From assembly GCA_023414975.1 (NCBI GenBank), contig JAEZMI010000044.1, positions 1 to 10,160 on the forward strand: a stretch of 10,160 nucleotides of DNA, in the 5' to 3' direction. Source of the stretch: Pseudomonadota bacterium (GTDB taxonomy: Bacteria > Pseudomonadota > Alphaproteobacteria > Rhizobiales > Xanthobacteraceae). The first letter of the stretch is position 1. Every line of letters starts with the position of its first letter. Positions 1 to 4,854 of this stretch are shown piece after piece. The translations under genes and the position numbers were made by a program. The notes beneath the pieces were generated by a model that saw only the letters and a program-made list of their open reading frames with translations, searched no databases and had not been told where the DNA came from.

Positions 1-168
1 GGCGTAAAGGCTCGCCACGGCGCGCGCATCGGTCGCGTCGCAGGCGAGGCCGTAGACCGTCTCGGTCGGCAGGGCGACCAGCCCGCCGGCGGCGAGCACG
101 CGCGCGGCCTCGGCGATGCCGGCCTCATCGGCGGCGAGGTGGCGGGTCGAGCGCGCGGGCGTGGTCAT
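1..168 (-). CDS. tsaC: L-threonylcarbamoyladenylate synthase (Sua5/YrdC/TsaC family), N-terminal part
   Basis: Only the first 56 codons are inside the window; the gene runs off the left edge. The family makes threonylcarbamoyl-AMP from threonine, bicarbonate and ATP in the cytoplasm, the first step of the universal t6A37 modification of ANN-decoding tRNAs. The visible protein has a short variable head and then the signature LVALPTETVYGLACDA (about residues 30-45), which forms part of the nucleotide/threonine pocket and is close to diagnostic. The ATG at 166-168 is preceded by GGAGAG as ribosome binding site. Whether this is a short TsaC or a long Sua5 form with a C-terminal domain cannot be told from this fragment. 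It is divergent from the deacetylase-like gene. Identification is by recognition of the motif, not by search. Confidence 0.9.
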   Translation of the reverse strand, partial: MTTPARSTRHLAADEAGIAEAARVLAAGGLVALPTETVYGLACDATDARAVASLYA

Positions 169-490
169 GATCTCTCCGGTCAAGGCCGGCTCGATAGGCC
201 CGCCGCCGGCCGGGGTCAATGACAGCGGCCGGGGAACCCGGTCGAAGCCGGCGCCGGCATAAGGGGCGGCATCAGGGGAGAGGAGGCCGGCGGCCGGGAA
301 AAATCCGCCGCCCGCCCCTTGCCCTTCTGGCCGTGCGTGCCGACGTGGCATATCGTCCACAATCCGCCGGAACTGGAACGCGACCCCTTTTCATTCCATC
401 CCCGCCGCCGCACCTGCCGACAAGAAGCCTCGCCGGATGCGCCCCGCGCGCCCGCCTCAAGAGGCCCCGGCCAACGCCCCAAGGAAAGCC
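169..490. other. Divergent intergenic region between tsaC-like and deacetylase-like genes
   Basis: This 322-bp stretch has no gene that I can support; the frames open across it are GC-rich shadows. It holds the putative minus-strand promoter near 191-219, a GC-rich palindrome GCCGGCGCCGGC near 247-258, and the AAGGA ribosome binding site (481-485) of the plus-strand gene. I found no convincing -35/-10 pair for the plus-strand gene; TATCGT at 351-356 has no acceptable -35 at the right distance. Confidence 0.5.
191..219 (-). promoter_or_regulatory. Putative sigma-70-type promoter for the threonylcarbamoyladenylate synthase gene
   Basis: On the minus strand TTGACC (219-214) is followed after 17 bases by TATCGA (196-191). 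The -35 matches the consensus in five of six positions, the -10 only in its first three, which is common in GC-rich alphaproteobacteria. Transcription would start near 184, leaving a leader of about 16 nt that contains the GGAGAG ribosome binding site. Position and spacing are good, but this is a pattern match only. Confidence 0.4.
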
Positions 491-1420
491 ATGACCACGC
501 TGCTGATCGCTCACGATGCCTGCCTCGATCATCTCACCCCCGCCGGCCACCCCGAGCGGCCGGACCGGGTGCGGGTGCTGAACCGCGTCTTCGAGGCCGA
601 GCCCTTCGCCACGCTCGCCCGCGAGCAGGCGCCGATGGCCGCGCGCGAGGACATCATCCGCGTTCACCCGGAAGATTTCCTCGATGCGCTGGAAGCGGCC
701 GCGCCGGCCGAGGGGTTGGTGCGCATCGACGGCGACACGGTCATGTCGCCGGGCACCTTCGAGGCGATCTCGCGCGGCGTCGGCGGCGCGGTGCTGGCGG
801 TCGACGAGGTGCTGGGCGGCAAGGTGTCGAACGCCTTCGTCTCCATGCGCCCGCCCGGCCACCATGCCGAGACGCGCACGCCCATGGGCTTCTGCCTGTT
901 CAACAATGTCGCCATCGCCGCGCGCCACGCGCAGAAGGTCCACGGCATCGGCCGCGTCGCCATCGTCGATTTCGACGTGCATCACGGCAATGGCACGCAG
1001 GAGATCTTCTGGTCGGACCCGAGCGTGATGTACGCCTCGACGCACCAGATGCCGCTTTTCCCCGGCACAGGCTCGGTCGGCGAGCGCGGCACGAGCGACA
1101 ACATCGTCAACGCGCCGCTGCGCTCGGGCGATGGCGGCGAGGCCTTCCGCGAGGCGTTCGAGAGCCGCATCCTGCCGCGCCTCGCGGCGTTCGGGCCGGA
1201 GCTGCTCATCATCTCCGCCGGGTTCGACGCCCACACGCGTGACCCGCTCGCCAATATCAACCTGCTGGAAGACGACTTCACCTGGGTGACGAAGAAGCTG
1301 ATGGACCTCGCCGACACGCAGTGCGGCGGCAAGCTGGTCTCGGTGCTGGAGGGCGGCTACGACCTCGAAGGCCTCGCCCGCTCCGCCTCCGCCCATGTCA
1401 CGGCGCTCATGCGCGGCTAA
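491..1420 (+). CDS. Histone deacetylase family protein (class II-like Zn-dependent amidohydrolase)
   Basis: A 309-residue zinc-dependent deacetylase of the arginase/deacetylase fold, expected to hydrolyse acetylated amines (acetyl-lysine, acetylpolyamines or similar); the bacterial substrate is unknown. Visible motifs are RPPGHHAE (120-127, with the active-site His pair 124-125), GFCLFNN (133-139), VDFDVHHGNG (159-168, zinc ligands Asp162 and His164), ISAGFDAH (241-248, zinc ligand Asp246) and LEGGYD (286-291, with the transition-state Tyr290). All catalytic residues are present and the length is normal for bacterial class II-like enzymes. The ATG at 491 is preferred over an in-frame ATG at 437 because AAGGA lies five bases upstream and the family starts with the LIAHD-like strand. 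No signal peptide is seen, so it should be cytoplasmic. It lies upstream of xseB, an arrangement I recall in other Hyphomicrobiales; the linkage does not reveal the substrate. Confidence 0.93.
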   Translation: MTTLLIAHDACLDHLTPAGHPERPDRVRVLNRVFEAEPFATLAREQAPMAAREDIIRVHPEDFLDALEAAAPAEGLVRIDGDTVMSPGTFEAISRGVGGAVLAVDEVLGGKVSNAFVSMRPPGHHAETRTPMGFCLFNNVAIAARHAQKVHGIGRVAIVDFDVHHGNGTQEIFWSDPSVMYASTHQMPLFPGTGSVGERGTSDNIVNAPLRSGDGGEAFREAFESRILPRLAAFGPELLIISAGFDAHTRDPLANINLLEDDFTWVTKKLMDLADTQCGGKLVSVLEGGYDLEGLARSASAHVTALMRG

Positions 1421-1436
1421 GGCCGCGCATGAGCGC
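1403..1436 (+). terminator. Perfect 15-bp hairpin over the stop codon of the deacetylase-like gene
   Basis: GCGCTCATGCGCGGC (1403-1417) is exactly complementary to 1422-1436; the four-base loop TAAG contains the TAA stop. The left arm encodes the last five residues. The stem is very GC-rich, so it would be stable, but no T-run follows; it could be a terminator of the T-poor type, an mRNA 3'-end stabiliser, or both. The structure is read directly; the function is inferred. Confidence 0.6.
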
Positions 1437-1438
1437 GA

Positions 1439-1457
1439 TTGCGGGGTTAACCCGCAA
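1439..1457 (+). repeat. Small inverted repeat downstream of the stop-codon hairpin
   Basis: TTGCGGG (1439-1445) pairs perfectly with CCCGCAA (1451-1457) around the loop GTTAA. It starts three bases after the larger hairpin ends. It could be a second stem of the same 3'-end structure or a DNA-binding site; the sequence alone does not decide. Confidence 0.45.
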
Positions 1458-1464
1458 CCGGTCT

Positions 1465-1493
1465 GCGCCCGCCGGGGGTGAGTTGGCGGGCGC
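1465..1493 (+). repeat. 9-bp inverted repeat upstream of xseB
   Basis: GCGCCCGCC (1465-1473) pairs perfectly with GGCGGGCGC (1485-1493), separated by 11 bases. This is the third hairpin in under 100 bp. It lies just upstream of the candidate xseB -10 box, so it may be an operator or just part of a termination zone. Confidence 0.4.
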
Positions 1494-1500
1494 GAGCCTG

Positions 1501-1506
1501 TATAAG
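1501..1506 (+). promoter_or_regulatory. Candidate -10 box for xseB
   Basis: TATAAG matches the sigma-70 -10 consensus in five of six positions and would start transcription near 1513, about 24 nt before the xseB ATG. The region at the ideal -35 distance (around 1478-1483) reads GTGAGT, a poor match, and the nearby TTGGCG (1483-1488) is too close. A promoter is plausible because a strong hairpin separates xseB from the gene before it. Confidence 0.3.
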
Positions 1507-1536
1507 GGGCCGACTCAGGGATTACAGGAGGCTCGG

Positions 1537-1797
1537 ATGAGCGCAGCGACCACCCCGGACCTCGCCGATGTCAGCGGCCTGAGCTTCGAGCGCGCGCTGG
1601 CCGAGCTGGAGTCCATCGTCGGCAAGCTCGAAAAGGGCGACGTGCCGCTTGAGGAATCGATCACGCTTTATGCGCGCGGCGAGGCGCTCAAGGCCCGCTG
1701 CGACGCGTTGCTGAAGGACGCCGAGGCCCGCGTCGAGAAGATCACGCAAAGCTCGGACGGGCGTCCCACCGGCACCGTGCCGCTCGACGGCGAGTGA
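1537..1797 (+). CDS. xseB: Exodeoxyribonuclease VII small subunit
   Basis: An 86-residue protein that joins XseA to form exonuclease VII, which degrades single-stranded DNA from both ends to short acid-soluble oligonucleotides; cytoplasmic, with roles in repair. The conserved core runs from LSFERALAELESIV through KLEKGDVPLEESITLYARGE to CDALLKDAEARVEKI (about residues 15-69), the usual two-helix coiled-coil of XseB, and the length is typical. The ATG at 1537 is clear because AGGAGG lies five bases before it. An in-frame ATG at 1429 would add 36 residues but lies inside a hairpin and lacks a comparable ribosome binding site. xseA is not in this window. In many alphaproteobacteria dxs follows xseB closely; here about 3 kb of other genes lie between. 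Confidence 0.95.
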   Translation: MSAATTPDLADVSGLSFERALAELESIVGKLEKGDVPLEESITLYARGEALKARCDALLKDAEARVEKITQSSDGRPTGTVPLDGE

Positions 1798-1823
1798 GCC
1801 CGCGCGCGCGTTGAGCCGGGCAT

Positions 1824-1871
1824 GATCGGCCGACCAGGATCCGCAGAACATGATCCGCAGACCATGATCCG
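1824..1871 (+). repeat. 14-bp tandem repeat, about 3.4 copies, at the start of the DUF1284 gene
   Basis: Consecutive 14-base units begin at 1824 (GATCGGCCGACCAG), 1838 (GATCCGCAGAACAT) and 1852 (GATCCGCAGACCAT), with a partial fourth, GATCCG, at 1866. The two central units differ at one base; the first is more degenerate, matching the third unit at 11 of 14 positions. The array spans the candidate start codons of the next gene. With a 14-bp period it is out of frame with itself, so it does not encode a simple peptide repeat. Confidence 0.65.
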
Positions 1872-2289
1872 GCTCCGCGCCCATCATTTGCTCTGCCTGC
1901 TCACCTATGTCGGGCGGGGCTATACCCCTGCCTTCGTCGCCCGCTACAGCGCCATCGTCGCCCGGCTGAATGCCGGGGAGGGCGCGGTGCTGGTCGAGGG
2001 GCCGGACGACATCTGCGCGCCCATGCTGGATCAGGGCCATCATTGCCATGAGCCGCGCATCGCCACACGCGACGCGCTGGCCCTTGAGGCCGTCGCCGGC
2101 GCGCTGGGCCGGGCGCTGGCACCGGGCGATACGATCCCGCTCGATGCCGCGACCGTCGCCCGCCTGCGCGAGGACTTCGCCGCCGGGAGAGTCCGCGCGG
2201 CCTGCGCCGCCTGCCAGTGGGACGGGCTGTGTTCCGGCATCGCCGCGAGCGGCTTCTCCCGCACGCGGCTGGCGGGTGCGCCCGCTTAG
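1864..2289 (+). CDS. DUF1284 domain-containing protein (Cys-rich, possible metal or Fe-S binding)
   Basis: A 141-residue protein of unknown function. It opens with MIRLRAHHLLCLLTYVG, the characteristic start of DUF1284 proteins, which is why I place the start at 1864 and not at the upstream in-frame ATG at 1822 (which would add 14 residues without similarity to the family). Neither start has a good ribosome binding site, and both lie in or beside a 14-bp tandem repeat. Cysteines sit at 11, 51, 61, 114, 117 and 123; the patterns HHC (59-61) and CAAC followed by GLC near the C-terminus suggest a bound metal or iron-sulfur cluster, an inference and not an established role. No signal peptide is apparent. 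Its stop overlaps that of the convergent DUF1272 gene. It is on the strand of xseB, 66 bp downstream, so it may be co-transcribed with it. Confidence 0.8.
   Translation: MIRLRAHHLLCLLTYVGRGYTPAFVARYSAIVARLNAGEGAVLVEGPDDICAPMLDQGHHCHEPRIATRDALALEAVAGALGRALAPGDTIPLDAATVARLREDFAAGRVRAACAACQWDGLCSGIAASGFSRTRLAGAPA
2272..2289 (+). other. Overlapping convergent stop codons with a small adjacent hairpin
   Basis: The bases TTAG at 2286-2289 give TAG as stop of the plus-strand DUF1284 gene and, on the other strand, TAA as stop of the DUF1272 gene, so the two genes share bases and have no intergenic space. Immediately before, GCGGG (2272-2276) pairs with CCCGC (2281-2285) around the loop TGCG. The stem is too short to call a terminator with confidence; transcripts from the two sides may overlap. 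Confidence 0.5.
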
Positions 2290-2537
2290 CTGGCGAAACG
2301 GGCCCGGCAGTCCGGGTTGAACACCCGCACGGTGGAGGCCGGGTTCCGCGCCAGCGGGCCGGACGGGCGCACCGGGCGGCGCACCAGCTCGCCGCCGCAA
2401 TTGGGGCAGGTGCCGCCGAGCACGCCCTCCGCGCAGTCCGCGCAGAAGGTGCACTCGAAGGTGCAGATCATCGCCTCCCGCGTCTGTGGCGGCAGGTCGC
2501 GGTCGCAGCACTCGCAGTTGGGTCGCAGCTCCAGCAC
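2286..2537 (-). CDS. DUF1272 domain-containing zinc-ribbon-like protein
   Basis: An 83-residue Cys-rich protein recognisable as DUF1272 by MLELRPNCECCDRDLPP at the start and ECTFCADCAEGVLGGTCPNC further on. Ten cysteines (8, 10, 11, 25, 29, 32, 35, 44, 47, 77) are arranged as in a double zinc ribbon; zinc binding is inferred, and the cellular role is unknown. I choose the GTG at 2537 because GGGAGAG lies four bases upstream and the family begins with M-L-E-L-R-P. A longer reading from GTG at 2561 would add eight residues and overlap the upstream gene by 11 bases; either way the gene is tightly coupled to the membrane methyltransferase before it. It is the last gene of the three-gene minus-strand cluster. 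Confidence 0.85.
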   Translation of the reverse strand: MLELRPNCECCDRDLPPQTREAMICTFECTFCADCAEGVLGGTCPNCGGELVRRPVRPSGPLARNPASTVRVFNPDCRARFAS

Positions 2538-2550
2538 CGTTCTCTCCCGT

Positions 2551-3138
2551 TCAGTAGACACCCGGCAGCAGGCGGGCGGTGCGCGCGCTATAGGCGCGGT
2601 ACTCGTCGCCGAAGGTGTCGAGCATCATCTGCTCTTCCCGGCCGATGCGGAAGAGGTAAAGGATGCCGAAGCCGATCACCCCGGCCGGGCCGGCGATGAG
2701 GTTCGGGATGAGGATGAGCTGCGCGATCGCCCACAGGAAGAAGGCCGAGTACATCGGGTGGCGCACATAGCGGTAGACGCCGCCGGTGATCAGCTTGTGG
2801 CTGTCCTTGATCTCCAGCGTCACCGACCAGTTCTTGCCGAGATCCTTGTGGGTGCGGCGGAACAGCCAGAGCGCGGCGATGAAGGTCAGCGTGCCGAGCG
2901 CGAACTGCACCGGCGAATAGGCGTAGTCGGCGCCGTCGAACACATGCGAGGTCGCCCAGAACAGCGGGACGATGCCGAGGCCGAGCGTCGAGCAGGAGAG
3001 CAGGATCAGCTCGCGCAGCCGGTCGCGGGCATCGATCACGCGCTCGCGCTTCACCTTGCGCTCGAAGGGCAGGCGGATCACGTACCAGCCGATGACACCG
3101 ATGGCCCAGACGATCTTGGCGGCGAGGATGAGGTTCAT
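2551..3138 (-). CDS. Isoprenylcysteine carboxyl methyltransferase-like membrane methyltransferase
   Basis: A 195-residue integral membrane protein of the ICMT/phospholipid methyltransferase superfamily, which uses S-adenosylmethionine to methylate lipids or lipid-linked groups at the membrane. Hydrophobic segments lie at about residues 3-22, 45-63, 76-93, 131-149 and 150-165. The SAM-binding signature is present as GGVYRYVRHPMYSAF (119-133), followed by REEQMML (167-173) and GDEYRAYSART near the C-terminus. The true substrate is unknown, since classical prenylated CaaX proteins are not expected in bacteria. The ATG at 3138 has ACAGGAA as ribosome binding site. It starts 14 bp after the hydrolase stop and ends next to the DUF1272 start, so the three genes form a probable operon. 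Confidence 0.88.
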   Translation of the reverse strand: MNLILAAKIVWAIGVIGWYVIRLPFERKVKRERVIDARDRLRELILLSCSTLGLGIVPLFWATSHVFDGADYAYSPVQFALGTLTFIAALWLFRRTHKDLGKNWSVTLEIKDSHKLITGGVYRYVRHPMYSAFFLWAIAQLILIPNLIAGPAGVIGFGILYLFRIGREEQMMLDTFGDEYRAYSARTARLLPGVY

Positions 3139-3152
3139 GGGATTCCTGTCAT

Positions 3153-4529
3153 TCAGGCGGTCGGCGCGCCGCCGGCCGAGGTCCCGCCGATCAGCGTGCC
3201 GTCGATAAGGGTGCCGTCGACAAGGGCGCCATCTTGGGCGAAGCGGCCCAGCGGGCCTTCGGGGCGCGCGGTGAGGTCGGCGAAGCCCAGCGGGCCGAGC
3301 GCGAACATGAAATAGTCGTAGGAAGCCTGCCGCTCATTGGCCAGCAGGAACTGGTAATGCACCCGCATCGGCCGCTTGCGCACGCGCTTCAGCTTCTGCG
3401 GGGTCAGCATGTGCTTGATGTTGGCGTTGCGCAGCAGGGGCGCGCTGCCCTCGATGGCATCGAAGCCGGCGGGGCGCAGCGTCACCGGGTGGAACTTGTA
3501 GAAATTGATCGCGTCGTGCCGGCCCTGATACTCCACCCAGGTGAGGCCGGGCGTGCCGGCGACGCGCGCGGCCTGCCGGCGCACCTTTTCCCCGCGCGCA
3601 TGCAGCGCGAGCTTCGGGATGGTCGCCCCGCAGGTCAGGAGGCCGATCCGCGTCGGTCCGGCAGCGAGGGCGGGATCGCGGTCGAGCGCGCGGTCGATCA
3701 CGGCGAGGATCAGCGTCGCCCCCAGGCTGTGGCCGACCAGCAGGATTTCGTCATAGGTGCCGGACTGCGCGGCAGCGACCAGGCCGGCCGCGAAGTCGTC
3801 CAGCCGCGCATCGAGGCTGGGGGTCTTGCCGTGCAGGTAGTCGCGGGCGAGGTCCCAGTCGTCGAGCGCCTGATGCAGGCGCCAGTGGCGCCCCGGCCAG
3901 CGGAACAGGGCGAAGAACGCGGCGAGGCCGACCGCGGCCCCCGCCAGCGCCGCGCCGCCGGTGCCCAGCGGGCCGGCCAGCAGAAGGAAGGCGAGCCCGC
4001 CCGCGATCAGCCCGCCCAGCGCGAACAGCAGGACCATCAGATAAGGAAAGAAGAAAAAGAAGCCGTAGCGCGGGCTGGCGCGGAAATAGCCGCGCGCGGC
4101 GCCGCCGAACAGGAAGTCGGTGAGCCCGCCGAGCCCGCGCCACAGCCGCACCGGGTCCGGCCGGGCGTCGAGGGTGCGCACGATGTCGTCCCAGGCGAGG
4201 ATGCGGTAATCCGTGGTCGCGCGCCAGTTCGGCCCCGCGCTGGTCACCGTCCACTGCGCGAAAGGCCGTGCTCCCGCATCGACGCGCGGGCCCACATCCA
4301 CCGTGAACGACCACAGCGCGCCGAAGCGCCCGGCCTGGTTGGCGAACCGGCCATGGTGGTAGGACATCGGCGTCGGGTCGTGGCCGGGCAGGAACAGCAC
4401 GAGGCGGCGCAGGCCGGTGCGGGCGCGCGGGGCCGCCGCGACAGCCGGATCGGCCGTCGCGCCGTCTCCCGCGCGCTCTGTCACCTCGTGTGCCACCGTG
4501 TGTGCCACATCGTTAACCACGTCGTTCAT
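3153..4529 (-). CDS. Membrane-associated alpha/beta hydrolase of unknown function
   Basis: A 458-residue protein with an alpha/beta-hydrolase nucleophile elbow GHSLG (266-270, Ser268), preceded by the strand EILLV. An early LFLPGHDPTP motif (45-54) may supply the oxyanion region; Asp339 in GRHDAINFY and His373 are candidates for the rest of the triad, but I cannot assign them firmly. A hydrophobic block at about 157-209 (starting FFFFFPYLMVLLFALGG) should form two transmembrane helices inserted before the nucleophile, placing the enzyme at the inner membrane. Substrate unknown; an esterase, lipase or thioesterase are possibilities. The C-terminus carries a DGTLI-type repeat. The open frame extends upstream to 4985, but that part overlaps the divergent dxs and looks non-coding; the ATG at 4529 is the first sensible start though its ribosome binding site is weak. 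It is the first gene of a probable operon with the methyltransferase and DUF1272. Confidence 0.75.
   Translation of the reverse strand: MNDVVNDVAHTVAHEVTERAGDGATADPAVAAAPRARTGLRRLVLFLPGHDPTPMSYHHGRFANQAGRFGALWSFTVDVGPRVDAGARPFAQWTVTSAGPNWRATTDYRILAWDDIVRTLDARPDPVRLWRGLGGLTDFLFGGAARGYFRASPRYGFFFFFPYLMVLLFALGGLIAGGLAFLLLAGPLGTGGAALAGAAVGLAAFFALFRWPGRHWRLHQALDDWDLARDYLHGKTPSLDARLDDFAAGLVAAAQSGTYDEILLVGHSLGATLILAVIDRALDRDPALAAGPTRIGLLTCGATIPKLALHARGEKVRRQAARVAGTPGLTWVEYQGRHDAINFYKFHPVTLRPAGFDAIEGSAPLLRNANIKHMLTPQKLKRVRKRPMRVHYQFLLANERQASYDYFMFALGPLGFADLTARPEGPLGRFAQDGALVDGTLIDGTLIGGTSAGGAPTA
3181..3234 (-). repeat. 15-bp repeat encoding a pentapeptide repeat at the hydrolase C-terminus
   Basis: Units of 15 bases starting at 3190, 3205 and 3220, plus a decayed portion at 3181-3189, encode DGALV, DGTLI, DGTLI and then GGT near residues 433-450. 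The core GTGCCGTCG is identical in two of the units. The repeat lies beyond the last conserved-looking segment (about 390-430), so it is probably a variable tail. Confidence 0.6.
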
Positions 4530-4537
4530 GCGTCCCG

Positions 4538-4567
4538 GTTCTAAACGAACCCCCCGGTCCGATCCAA
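4538..4567 (-). promoter_or_regulatory. Weak candidate promoter for the hydrolase operon
   Basis: On the minus strand TTGGAT (4567-4562) and TAGAAC (4543-4538) are separated by 18 bases. Each matches the sigma-70 consensus only partly (three and four of six). Transcription would then begin almost at the ATG at 4529, giving a leaderless or nearly leaderless mRNA, consistent with the weak ribosome binding site. A 5-bp inverted repeat GGTTC-N5-GAACC (4537-4551) overlaps the -10 and could be an operator. Speculative. Confidence 0.2.
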
Positions 4568-4664
4568 CTTTTGTGACGCCTCGCCCTTCCGTCTCCACAC
4601 TCTTGCTCGGCTTTGCCCTGTAAGGCTGAGCGGACGGCGCGGCGGAGAGCGCGGCGCCGGCGAT

Positions 4665-4690
4665 GGTGCCGGAAGACGGTGCCGGAAAAT
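4665..4690. repeat. 13-bp direct repeat upstream of dxs
   Basis: GGTGCCGGAA occurs at 4665-4674 and again at 4678-4687, a 13-base period. An AT-rich patch follows immediately. It could be a pair of regulator half-sites or a chance duplication; nothing else in the sequence decides. Confidence 0.5.
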
Positions 4691-4767
4691 AATACCCGCG
4701 AAATGCCCCAGGGCTGCCTCGGCGACGGCGCCCCGACGACGCGTCCCGCCCGCGCCCCGCCCGCGCG

Positions 4768-4796
4768 TTGCACCCGCCGGGGGCATTGTGTATGCC
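4768..4796 (+). promoter_or_regulatory. Weak candidate promoter for the dxs operon
   Basis: TTGCAC (4768-4773) and TATGCC (4791-4796) are spaced by exactly 17 bases. Each has only three consensus bases. Transcription would start near 4803, giving a leader of about 50 nt to the preferred TTG start at 4855. This promoter would exclude the ATG at 4792 as the start. Confidence 0.22.
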
Positions 4797-4854
4797 CTTG
4801 AACTTCGTCCATGGCACCGCATTTGCCTTGGAGGAGCCGTTACCGGAGACGTCC

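Larger units (their letters stand above)
4530..4854. other. Divergent intergenic region between the hydrolase operon and dxs
   Basis: These 325 bases contain no gene I can support. They hold the weak minus-strand promoter candidate and its inverted repeat, a 13-bp direct repeat at 4665-4690, the AT-rich patch GAAAATAATA (4685-4694), a weak plus-strand promoter candidate at 4768-4796 and the GGAG ribosome binding site of dxs (4845-4848). If dxs instead starts at ATG 4792, the region ends at 4791. Confidence 0.5.

Noticed and set aside
319..356. TTGCCC ... TATCGT as a promoter for the deacetylase-like gene
   Set aside because: The spacing is 26 bases, far from the 16-18 needed, and no better -35 lies at the correct distance.
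272..1396. Minus-strand open frame of 374 codons antisense to the deacetylase-like gene
   Set aside because: The plus strand carries all deacetylase motifs in order; the antisense translation shows no family.
1429..1536. In-frame upstream ATG extending XseB by 36 residues
   Set aside because: XseB is normally 70-90 residues, AGGAGG precedes the ATG at 1537, and the upstream ATG is inside a hairpin.
1522..2511. Minus-strand open frame of 329 codons across xseB and DUF1284
   Set aside because: It overlaps two recognised plus-strand genes and the DUF1272 gene in another frame, and has no recognisable content.
3234..4544. Plus-strand open frame of 436 codons antisense to the hydrolase
   Set aside because: Composition is typical of a GC-rich shadow (Arg, Ala, Glu, Gln) with no domain, while the opposite strand has a GHSLG hydrolase motif and membrane helices.
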